Origin: Hippophae tibetana
Lineage: Eukaryota > Streptophyta > Magnoliopsida > Rosales > Elaeagnaceae
Direction: 5' to 3'
Assembly: GCA_037013495.1 (NCBI GenBank)
Contig: CM072812.1
Span: 58,994,938 to 59,058,937, forward strand
DNA length: 64,000 bases
Numbering within the stretch: the stretch's first letter is position 1; every line of letters starts with the position of its first letter. The notes under the pieces were generated by a model. That model was not told the origin of the DNA and searched no databases. It was given only the letters and a program-made list of their open reading frames with translations. The position numbers and the translations under genes were made by a program. Of the stretch, positions 23,956 to 35,600 are shown piece after piece.

Positions 23956-25901
23956 CGGCTATTGTTCTTTAGGGTTCGAATTTAATCATCTTAGCCTCGT
24001 TCTATGTAATTCAATCGTTAATATTTCTTTGAGTTCCTAGGTTATTCACCTATAGGTTACACATAATTTAGAATGGGAGTTTTGGTTGTTGAAAATAGGT
24101 TATATATCTTCATCTATCCTTTTTTGAATTTTAGAATTAAAAAAATTATTGTTTAATTATTTTCTACTTTCTTGAGTGAAAAATCATAGTAAAAAGCATG
24201 AAATTTTATCCTTCATATCTTGTATTTTCTATCAGTTTTGTTGTCGTTGGTTTCATCTTTGGATTTCCTTTTGTAGTTTTTCTACAAATTCTTCGTATAT
24301 TTTCCTTTTCTTTTTTTTATGTGTCCTAAGCTATCTTTCTTCAAAAAAAAAAAAAATAGGAATGCTCAAGCATGTCACAATTTAACAAAAAAAAAGTTAT
24401 TAATTGGGGTTGCAACTTTAAACTTTTAAAATTTTCAAATCATTTATCGAAAATACTATTGTAATATATCAAATGGAAAGTTGTTTCGATTTCTAAAAAT
24501 GCAATAAAAGCATCAGTTCTGTTCTCAAAATTTTTGAACCCAAATTCCATTTTTTATGCAACTTACCAATATCTTGAATTTTGTTGACACCATATATTGT
24601 TGTTTTCGGCTATTGTTCTTTAGGGTTCTAATTTAATCATCTTAGCCTCGTTCTATGTAATTCAATCGTTACTATTTCTTTGAGTTCCTAGGTTATTCAC
24701 CTATAGGTTACACATAATTTAGAATGGGAGTTTTGGTTGTTGAAAATAGGTTATATATCTTCATCTATCCTTTTTTGAATTTTAGAATTAAAAAAATTAT
24801 TGTTTAATTGTTTTCTACTTTCTTGAGTGAAAAATCATAGTAAAAAGCATGAAATTTTATCCTTCATATCTTGTATTTTCTATCAGTTTTGTTGTCGTTG
24901 GTTTCATCTTTGGATTTCCTTTTGTAGTTTTTCTACAAATTCTTCGTATATTTTCCTTTTCTTTTTTTTATGTGTCCTAAGCTATCTTTCTTCAAAAAAA
25001 AAATAGGAATGCTCAAGCATGTCACAATTTAACAAAAAAAAAGTTATTAATTGGGGTTGCAACTTTAAACTTTTAAAATTTTCAAATCATTTATCGAAAA
25101 TACTATTGTAATATATCAAATGGAAAGTTGTTTCGATTTCTAAAAATGCAATAAAAGCATCAGTTCTGTTCTCAAAAATTTTGAACCCAAATTCCATTTT
25201 TTTGCAACTTACCAATATCTTGAATTTTGTTAACACCTTATATTGTTGTTTTCGGCTATTGTTCTTTAGGGTTCTAATTTAATCATCTTAGCCTCGTTCT
25301 ATGTAATTCAATCGTTACTATTTCTTTGAGTTCCTAGGTTATTCACCTATAGGTTACACATAATTTAGAATGGGAGTTTTGGTTGTTGAAAATAGGTTAT
25401 ATGTCTTCATCTATCCTTTTTTGAATTTTAGAATTAAAAAAATTATTGTTTAATTGTTTTCTACTTTCTTGAGTGAAAAATCATAGTAAAAAGCATGAAA
25501 TTTTATCCTTCATATCTTGTATTTTCTATCAGTTTTGTTGTCGTTGGTTTCATCTCTGGATTTCCTTTTTTTAGTTTTTCTACAAATTCTTCGTACATTT
25601 TCCTTTTCTTTTTTTTATGTGTCCTAAGCTATCTTTCTTCAAAAAAAAAAATAGGAATGCTCAAGCATGTCACAATTTAACAAAAAAAAAGTTATTAATT
25701 GGGGTTGCAACTTTAAACTTTTAAAATTTCCAAATCATTTATCGAAAATACTATTGTAATATATCAAATGGAAAGTTGTTTCGATTTCTAAAAATGCAAT
25801 AAAAGCATCAGTTCTGTTCACAAAACTTTTGAACCCAAATTCCATTTTTTATGCAACTTACCAATATCTTGAATTTTGTTAACACCATATTGTGTTGTTT
25901 T
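23956..25901. repeat. Three B-like monomers where the six-monomer phase is lost
   Basis: Monomers start at 23956, 24607 and 25253. The first has a B1 5' half but the B3-like ACTATTGTAAT 3' half and a GTTGACACC end. The second ends in CCATTTTTTTGCAAC. The third is mosaic, with a B front, CTCTGGATTTCC, CGTACATTTTCC and TTTCCAAATCATTT. I read these as recombinants at the edge of the six-monomer block. Confidence 0.75.
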
Positions 25902-28488
25902 CGGCCATTGTTCTTTAGGGTTCTAATTTAATCATCTTAGCCTCGTTTTATGTAATTCAATCGTTACTATTTATTTGAGTTCCTAGGTTATTCACCTATA
26001 GGTTACACATAATTTAGAATGGGAGTTTTGGTTGTTGAAAATAGGTTATATGTCTTCATCTATCCTTTTTTGAATTTTAGAATTAAAAAAATTATTATTT
26101 AATTGTTTTCTACTTTCTTGAGTGAAAAATCGTAGTAAAAAGAATGAAATTTAAGCCTTCATCTCTTGTGTTTTCTATCAGTTTTGTTGTCGTTGGTTTC
26201 ATCTCTGGATTACCTTTTTTTGTTTTTCTACAAATTCTTCGTATCTTTTCTTTTTCTTTATTTTATGTGTCCTAATCTATCTTTCTTCAAAAAACAAATA
26301 GGAATGCTCCAGAATGTCACAATTTTAAAAAAAGAAGTTATTAATTGGGGTTGCAACTTTAAACTTTTAAAATTTCCAAATCGTGTATCGAAACTACTAT
26401 TGTAATATATCAAATTGAAAGTTGTTTCGATTTCTAAAAATGCAATAAAAGCATCAGTTCTGTTCTCAAAATATTTGAACCCAAATTCCATTTTTTATGC
26501 AACTTACCAATATCTTGAATTTTGTTAACACCATATATTGTTGTTTTCGGCTATTGTTCTTTAGGGTTCTAATTTAATCATCTTAGCCTCGTTCTATGTA
26601 ATTCAATCGTTAATATTTCTTTGAGTTCCTAGGTTATTCACCTATAGGTTACACATAATTTAGAATGGGAGTTTTGGTTGTTGAAAATAGGTTATATGTC
26701 TTCATCTATCCTTTTTTGAATTTTAGAATTAAAAAAATTATTGTTTAATTGTTTTCTACTTTCTTGAGTGAAAAATCATAGTAAAAAGCATGAAATTTTA
26801 TCCTTCATATCTTGTATTTTCTATCAGTTTTGTTGTCGTTGGTTTCATCTTTGGATTTCCTTTTTTTAGTTTTTCTACAAATTCTTCGTATATTTTCCTT
26901 TTCTTTTTTTTATGTGCCCTAAGCTATCTTTCTTCAAAAAAAAAATAGGAATGCTCAAGCATGTCACAATTTAACAAAAAAAAAGTTATTAATTGGGGTT
27001 GCAACTTTAAACTTTTAAAATTTTCAAATCATTTATCGAAAATACTATTGTAATATATCAAATGGAAAGTTGTTTCGATTTCTAAAAATGCAATAAAAGC
27101 ATCAGTTCTGTTCTCAAAACTTTTGAACCCAAATTCCATTTTTTATGCAACTTACCAATATCTTGAATTTTGTTAACACCATATTGTGTTGTTTTCGGCT
27201 ATTGTTCTTTAGGGTTCTAATTTAATCATCTTAGCCTCGTTTTATGTAATTCAATCGTTACTATTTATTTGAGTTCCTAGGTTATTCACCTATAGGTTAC
27301 ACATAATTTAGAATGGGAGTTTTGGTTGTTGAAAATAGGTTATATGTCTTCATCTATCCTTTTTTGAATTTTAGAATTAAAAAAATTATTATTTAATTGT
27401 TTTCTACTTTCTTGAGTGAAAAATCGTAGTAAAAAGAATGAAATTTAAGCCTTCATCTCTTGTGTTTTCTATCAGTTTTGTTGTCGTTGGTTTCATCTCT
27501 GGATTTCCTTTTATAGTTTTTCTACAAATTCTTCGTATCTTTTCTTTTTCTTTTTTTTATGTGTCCTAATCTATCTTTCTTCAAAAAAAAAAAATAGGAA
27601 TGCTCCAGAATGTCACAATTTAAAAAAAAGAAGTTATTAATTGGGGTTGCAACTTTAAACTTTTAAAATTTCCAAATCGTGTATCGAAACTACTATTATA
27701 ATATGTCAAATGGAAAGTTGTATCCATTTCTAAAAATGCAATAAAAGCATTAGTTCTGTTCTCAAAATTTTTGAACCCAAATTCCATTTTTTATGCAACT
27801 TACCAATATCTTGAATTTTGTTAACACCATATATAGTTGTTTTCGGCTATTGTTCTTTAGGGTTCTAATTTAATCATCTTAGCCTCGTTTTATGTAATTC
27901 AATCGTTACTATTTATTTGAGTTTCTAGGTTATTCACCTATAGGTTACACATAATTTAGAATGGGAGCTTTGGTTTTTGAAAATAGGTTATATGTCTTTA
28001 TCTATCCTTTTTTGAATTTTAGAATTAAAAAAATTATTATTTAATTGTTTTCTACTTTGTGGAGTGAAAAATCATAGTAAAAAGAATGAAATTTAAGCCT
28101 TCATCTCTTGTGTTTTCTATCAGTTTTGTTGTCGTTGGTTTCATCTCTGGATTACCTTTTTTAGTTTTTCTACAAATTCTTCGTATCTTTTCTTTTTCTT
28201 TATTTTATGTGTCCTAATCTATCTTTCTTCAAAAAACAAATAGGAATGCTCCAAAATATAACAATTTTAAAAAAAGAAGTTATTAATTGGGGTTGCAACT
28301 TTAAACTTTTATAATTTCCAAATCGTGTATCGAAACTACTATTGTAATATATCAAATTGAAAGTTGTTTCGATTTCTAAAAATGCAATAAAAGCATCAGT
28401 TCTGTTCTCAAAATTTTTGAACCCAAATTCCATTTTTTTGCAACTTACCAATATCTTGAATTTTGTTAACACCTTATATTGTTGTTTT
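25902..28488. repeat. Four-monomer segment, left copy of a dispersed duplication
   Basis: Monomers start at 25902, 26548, 27196 and 27844. From about 26184 onward it matches 38830-41416 monomer for monomer. Shared private changes are CCTTTTTTTGTTTTTCTAC in the first, CCTTTTTTTAG, TATGTGCCCTAAG and CAAAACTTTTGAAC in the second, GCATTAGTTCTG in the third, and GTTTCTAGG with TTTGTGGAGTG in the fourth. The 5' part of the first monomer does not match, so the break lies inside it. Confidence 0.85.
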
Positions 28489-29782
28489 CGGGTATTGTTC
28501 TTTAGGGTTCTAATTTAATCATCTTAGCCTCGTTCTATGTAATTCAATCGTTACTATTTCTTTGAGTTCCTAGGTTATTCACCTATAGGTTACACATAAT
28601 TTAGAATGGGAGTTTTGGTTGTTGAAAATAGGTTATATGTCTTCATCTATCCTTTTTGAATTTTAGAATTAAAAAAATTATTATTTAATTGTTTTCTACT
28701 TTCTTGAGTGAAAAATCGTAGTAAAAAGAATGAAATTTAAGCCTTCATCTCTTGTGTTTTCTATCAGTTTTGTTGTCGTTGGTTTCATCTCTGGATTTCC
28801 TTTTATAGTTTTTCTACAAATTCTTCGTATCTTTTCTTTTTCTTTTTTTTATGTGTCCTAATCTATCTTTCTTCAAAAAAAAAAAAAAATAGGAATGCTC
28901 CAGAATGTCACAATTTAAAAAAAAGAAGTTATTAATTGGGGTTGCAACTTTAAACTTTTAAAATTTCCAAATCGTGTATCGAAACTACTATTATAATATG
29001 TCAAATGGAAAGTTGTATCCATTTCTAAAAATGCAATAAAAGCATTAGTTCTGTTCTCAAAATTTTTGAACCCAAATTCCATTTTTTATGCAACTTACCA
29101 ATATCTTGAATTTTGTTAACACCATATATAGTTGTTTTGGCTATTGTTCTTTAGGGTTCTAATTTAATCATCTTAGCCTCGTTTTATGTAATTCAATCGT
29201 TACTATTTATTTGAGTTTCTAGGTTATTCACCTATAGGTTACACATAATTTAGAATGGGAGCTTTGGTTTTTGAAAATAGGTTATATGTCTTTATCTATC
29301 CTTTTTTGAATTTTAGAATTAAAAAAATTATTATTTAATTGTTTTCTACTTTCTTGAGTGAAAAATCGTAGTAAAAATAATGACATTTAAGCCTTCATCT
29401 CTTGTGTTTTCTATCAGTTTTGTTGACGTTGGTTTCATCTCTGGATTACCTTTTTTAGTTTTTCTATAAATTCTTCGTATCTTTTCTTTTTCTTTATTTT
29501 ATGTGTCCTAATCTATCTTTCTTCAAAAAACAAATAGGAATGCTCCAGAATATAACAATTTTAAAAAAAGAAGTTATTAATTGGGGTTGCAACTTTAAAC
29601 TTTTATAATTTCCAAATCGTGTATCGAAACTACTATTGTAATATATCAAATTGAAAGTTGTTTCGATTTCTAAAAATGCAATAAAAGCATCAGTTCTGTT
29701 CTCAAAATATTTGAACCCAAATTCCATTTTTTTGCAACTTACCAATATCTTGAATTTTGTTAACACCTTATATTGTTGTTTT
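28489..29782. repeat. Dimer duplicated from the preceding two monomers
   Basis: Monomers start at 28489 and about 29138. Both repeat features of 27196 and 27844: ACTATTATAATATGTC with GTATCCATTTC and GCATTAGTTC, then GTTTCTAGG with GGGAGCTTTGG. The second is chimeric, with an X-type front and a type C back (GACATTTAAG, CTATAAATT). It has GTTTTGGC where others have GTTTTCGGC. The dimer is absent from the right copy near 41417. Confidence 0.78.
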
Positions 29783-31717
29783 CGGCTATTGTTCTTTAGG
29801 GTTCTAATTTGATCATCTTAGCCTCGTTCTATGTAATTCAATCGTTACTATTTCTTTGAGTTCCTAGGTTATTCACCTATAGGTTACACATAATTTAGAA
29901 TGGGAGTTTTGGTTGTTGAAAATAGGTTATATGTCTTCATCTATCCTTTTTTGAATTTTAGAATTAAAAAAATTATTATTTAATTGTTTTCTACTTTCTT
30001 GAGTGAAAAATCGTAGTAAAAAGAATGACATTTAAGCCTTCATCTCTTGTGTTTTCTATCAGTTTTGTTGACGTTGGTTTCATCTCTGGATTACCTTTTT
30101 TAGTTTTTCTATAAATTCTTCGTATCTTTTCTTTTTCTTTATTTTATGTGTCCTAATCTATCTTTCTTCAAAAAACAAATAGGAATGCTCCAGAATATAA
30201 CAATTTTAAAAAAAGAAGTTATTAATTGGGGTTGCAACTTTAAACTTTTATAATTTCCAAATCGTGTATCGAAACTACTATTGTAATATATCAAATTGAA
30301 AGTTGTTTCGATTTCTAAAAATGCAATAAAAGCATCATTTCTGTTCTCAAAATATTTGAACCCAAATTCCATTTTTTTGCAACTTACCAATATCTTGAAT
30401 TTTGTTAACACCTTATATTGTTGTTTTCGGCTATTGTTCTTTAGGGTTCTAATTTAATCATCTTAGCCTCGTTCTATGTAATTCAATCGTTACTATTTCT
30501 TTGAGTTCCTAGGTTATTCACCTATAGGTTACACATAATTTAGAATGGGAGTTTTGGTTGTTGAAAATAGGTTATATGTCTTCATCTATCCTTTTTTGAA
30601 TTTTAGAATTAAAAAAATTATTATTTAATTGTTTTCTACTTTCTTGAGTGAAAAATCGTAGTAAAAAGAATGACATTTAAGCCTTCATCTCTTGTGTTTT
30701 CTATCAGTTTTGTTGACGTTGGTTTCATCTCTGGATTACCTTTTTTAGTTTTTCTATAAATTCTTCGTATCTTTTCTTTTTCTTTATTTTATGTGTCCTA
30801 ATCTATCTTTCTTCAAAAAACAAATAGGAATGCTCCAGAATATAACAATTTTAAAAAAAGAAGTTATTAATTGGGGTTGCAACTTTAAACTTTTATAATT
30901 TCCAAATCGTGTATCGAAACTACTATTGTAATATATCAAATTGAAAGTTGTTTCGATTTCTAAAAATGCAATAAAAGCATCAGTTCTGTTCTCAAAATAT
31001 TTGAACCCAAATTCCATTTTTTTGCAACTTACCAATATCTTGAATTTTGTTAACACCTTATATTGTTGTTTTCGGCTATTGTTCTTTAGGGTTCTAATTT
31101 GATCATCTTAGCCTCGTTCTATGTAATTCAATCGTTACTATTTCTTTGAGTTCCTAGGTTATTCACCTATAGGTTACACATAATTTAGAATGGGAGTTTT
31201 GGTTGTTGAAAATAGGTTATATGTCTTCATCTATCCTTTTTTGAATTTTAGAATTAAAAAAATTATTATTTAATTGTTTTCTACTTTCTTGAGTGAAAAA
31301 TCGTAGTAAAAAGAATGACATTTAAGCCTTCATCTCTTGTGTTTTCTATCAGTTTTGTTGACGTTGGTTTCATCTCTGGATTACCTTTTTTAGTTTTTCT
31401 ATAAATTCTTCGTATCTTTTCTTTTTCTTTATTTTATGTGTCCTAATCTATCTTTCTTCAAAAAACAAATAGGAATGCTCCAGAATATAACAATTTTAAA
31501 AAAAGAAGTTATTAATTGGGGTTGCAACTTTAAACTTTTATAATTTCCAAATCGTGTATCGAAACTACTATTGTAATATATCAAATTGAAAGTTGTTTCG
31601 ATTTCTAAAAATGCAATAAAAGCATCAGTTCTGTTCTCAAAATTTTTGAACCCAAATTCCATTTTTTTGCAACTTACCAATATCTTGAATTTTGTTAACA
31701 CCTTATATTGTTGTTTT
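29783..31717. repeat. Three nearly identical 645-bp type C monomers
   Basis: Monomers start at 29783, 30428 and 31073, each exactly 645 bp. They share GAATGACATTTAAG, GAATATAACAATTTT, TTTTATAATTTCC and CCATTTTTTTGCAAC. They alternate TTTGATCATC, TTTAATCATC, TTTGATCATC. The middle copy alone has GCATCATTTCTG. Relatives sit at 41417 and 42062. Confidence 0.88.
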
Positions 31718-33658
31718 CGGCTATTGTTCTTTAGGGTTCTAATTTAATCATCTTAGCCTCGTTCTATGTAATTCAATCGTTACTATTTCTTTGAGTTCCT
31801 AGGTTATTCACCTATAGGTTACACATAATTTAGAATGGGAGTTTTGGTTGTTGAAAATAGGTTATATGTCTTCATCTATCCTTTTTTGAATTTTAGAATT
31901 AAAAAAATTATTATTTAATTGTTTTCTACTTTCTTGAGTGAAAAATCGTAGTAAAAAGAATGACATTTAAGCCTTCATCTCTTGTGTTTTCTATCAGTTT
32001 TGTTGACGTTGGTTTCATCTCTGGATTACCTTTTTTAGTTTTTCTATAAATTCTTCGTATCTTTTCTTTTTCTTTATTTTATGTGTCCTAATCTATCTTT
32101 CTTCAAAAAACAAATAGGAATGCTCCAGAATGTCACAATTTTAAAAAAAAGAAGTTATTAATTGGGGTTGCAACTTTAAACTTTTAAAATTTCCAAATCG
32201 TGTATCGAAACTACTATTGTAATATATCAAATTGAAAGTTGTTTCGATTTCTAAAAATGCAATAAAAGCATCAGTTCTGTTCTCAAAATTTTTGAACCCA
32301 AATTCCATTTTTTATGCAACTTACCAATATCTTGAATTTTGTTAACACCATATATTGTTGTTTTTGGCTATTGTTCTTTAGGGTTCTAATTTAATCATCT
32401 TAGCCTCGTTCTATGTAATTCAATCGTTAATATTTCTTTGAGATCCTAGGTTATTCACCTATAGGTTACACATAATTTAGAATGGGAGTTTTGGTTGTTG
32501 AAAATAGGTTATATGTCTTCATCTATCCTTTTTTGAATTTTAGAATGAAAAAAATTATTGTTTAAATGTTTTCTACTTTCTTGAGTGAAAAATCATAGTA
32601 AAAAGCATGAAATTTTATCCTTCATATCTTATATTTTCTATCAGTTTTGTTGTCGTTGGTTTCATCTTTGGATTTCCTTTTGTAGTTTTTCCACAAATTC
32701 TTCGTATATTTTCCTTTTCTTTTTTTTATGTGTCCTAAGCTATCTTTCTTCAAAAAAAAAAAATAGGAATGCTCAAGCATGTCACAATTTAACAAAAAAA
32801 AAGTTATTAATTGGGGTTGCAACTTTAAACTTTTAAAATTTTCAAATCATTTATCGAAAATACTATTGTAATATATCAAATGGAAAGTTGTTTCGATTTC
32901 TAAAAATGCAATAAAAGCATCAGTTCTGTTCTCAAAAAATTTGAACCCAAATTCCATTTTTTATGCAACTTACCAATATCTTGAATTTTGTTAACACCAT
33001 ATTGTGTTGTTTCCGGCTATTGTTCTTTAGGGTTCTAATTTAATCATCTTAGCCTCGTTTTATGTAATTCAATCGTTACTATTTATTTGAGTTCCTAGGT
33101 TATTCACCTATAGGTTACACATAATTTAGAATGGGAGTTTTGGTTGTTGAAAATAGGTTATATGTCTTCATCTATCCTTTTTTGAATTTTAGAATTAAAA
33201 AAATTATTATTTAATTGTTTTCTACTTTCTTGAGTGAAAAATCGTAGTAAAAAGAATGAAATTTAAGCCTTCATCTCTTGTGTTTTCTATCTGTTTTGTT
33301 GTCGTTGGTTTCTTCTCTGGATTTCCTTTTATAGTTTTTCTACAAATTCTTCGTATCTTTTCTTTTTCTTTTTTTTATGTGTCCTAATCTATCTTTCTTC
33401 AAAAAAAAAATAGGAATGCTCCAGAATGTCACAATTTAAAAAAAAGAAGTTATTAATTGGGGTTGCAACTTTAAACTTTTAAAATTTCCAAATCGTGTAT
33501 CGAAACTACTATTGTAATATATCAAATTGAAAGTTGTTTCGATTTCTAAAAATGCAATAAAAGCATCAGTTCTGTTCTCAAAATTTTTGAACCCAAATTC
33601 CATTTTTTTGCAACTTACCAATATCTTGAATTTTGTTAACACCTTATATTGTTGTTTT
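31718..33658. repeat. Trimer C-B-A, copy 1
   Basis: Monomers start at 31718, 32365 and 33014, 1941 bp. The B member has GTTTTTGGC, GAGATCCTAGG, AGAATGAAAA and CATATCTTATATTTTC. The A member follows GTTTCCGGC and has CTATCTGTTTTG and TTTCTTCTCTGG. All of these return in 33659-35600. The A member here ends CCATTTTTTTGCAAC. Confidence 0.86.
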
Positions 33659-35600
33659 CGGCTATTGTTCTTTAGGGTTCTAATTTAATCATCTTAGCCT
33701 CGTTCTATGTAATTCAATCGTTACTATTTCTTTGAGTTCCTAGGTTATTCACCTATAGGTTACACATAATTTAGAATGGGAGTTTTGGTTGTTGAAAATA
33801 GGTTATATGTCTTCATCTATCCTTTTTTGAATTTTAGAATTAAAAAAATTATTATTTAATTGTTTTCTACTTTCTTGAGTGAAAAATCGTAGTAAAAAGA
33901 ATGACATTTAAGCCTTCATCTCTTGTGTTTTCTATCAGTTTTGTTGACGTTGGTTTCATCTCTGGATTACCTTTTTTAGTTTTTCTATAAATTCTTCGTA
34001 TCTTTTCTTTTTCTTTATTTTATGTGTCCTAATCTATCTTTCTTCAAAAAACAAATAGGAATGCTCCAGAATGTCACAATTTTAAAAAAAGAAGTTATTA
34101 ATTGGGGTTGCAACTTTAAACTTTTAAAATTTCCAAATCGTGTATCGAAACTACTATTGTAATATATCAAATTGAAAGTTGTTTCGATTTCTAAAAATGC
34201 AATAAAAGCATCAGTTCTGTTCTCAAAATTTTTGAACCCAAATTCCATTTTTTATGCAACTTACCAATATCTTGAATTTTGTTAACACCATATATTGTTG
34301 TTTTTGGCTATTGTTCTTTAGGGTTCTAATTTAATCATCTTAGCCTCGTTCTATGTAATTCAATCGTTAATATTTCTTTGAGATCCTAGGTTATTCACCT
34401 ATAGGTTACACATAATTTAGAATGGGAGTTTTGGTTGTTGAAAATAGGTTATATGTCTTCATCTATCCTTTTTTGAATTTTAGAATGAAAAAAATTATTG
34501 TTTAAATGTTTTCTACTTTCTTGAGTGAAAAATCATAGTAAAAAGCATGAAATTTTATCCTTCATATCTTATATTTTCTATCAGTTTTGTTGTCGTTGGT
34601 TTCATCTTTGGATTTCCTTTTGTAGTTTTTCCACAAATTCTTCGTATATTTTCCTTTTCTTTTTTTTATGTGTCCTAAGCTATCTTTCTTCAAAAAAAAA
34701 AAAATAGGAATGCTCAAGCATGTCACAATTTAACAAAAAAAAAGTTATTAATTGGGGTTGCAACTTTAAACTTTTAAAATTTTCAAATCATTTATCGAAA
34801 ATACTATTGTAATATATCAAATGGAAAGTTGTTTCGATTTCTAAAAATGCAATAAAAGCATCAGTTCTGTTCTCAAAAAATTTGAACCCAAATTCCATTT
34901 TTTATGCAACTTACCAATATCTTGAATTTTGTTAACACCATATTGTGTTGTTTCCGGCTATTGTTCTTTAGGGTTCTAATTTAATCATCTTAGCCTCGTT
35001 TTATGTAATTCAATCGTTACTATTTATTTGAGTTCCTAGGTTATTCACCTATAGGTTACACATAATTTAGAATGGGAGTTTTGGTTGTTGAAAATAGGTT
35101 ATATGTCTTCATCTATCCTTTTTTGAATTTTAGAATTAAAAAAATTATTATTTAATTGTTTTCTACTTTCTTGAGTGAAAAATCGTAGTAAAAAGAATGA
35201 AATTTAAGCCTTCATCTCTTGTGTTTTCTATCTGTTTTGTTGTCGTTGGTTTCTTCTCTGGATTTCCTTTTATAGTTTTTCTACAAATTCTTCGTATCTT
35301 TTCTTTTTCTTTTTTTTATGTGTCCTAATCTATCTTTCTTCAAAAAAAAAATAGGAATGCTCCAGAATGTCACAATTTAAAAAAAAGAAGTTATTAATTG
35401 GGGTTGCAACTTTAAACTTTTAAAATTTCCAAATCGTGTATCGAAACTACTATTGTAATATATCAAATTGAAAGTTGTTTCGATTTCTAAAAATGCAAGA
35501 AAAGCATCAGTTCTGTTCTCAAAATTTTTGAACCCAAATTCCATTTTTTATGCAACTTACCAATATCTTGAATTTTGTTAACACCATATATTGTTGTTTT
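33659..35600. repeat. Trimer C-B-A, copy 2
   Basis: Monomers start at 33659, 34305 and 34955, 1942 bp. It repeats the private changes of 31718-33658. Its A member differs by GCAAGAAAAGC and ends CCATTTTTTATGC, like the A member at 36895. Confidence 0.86.
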
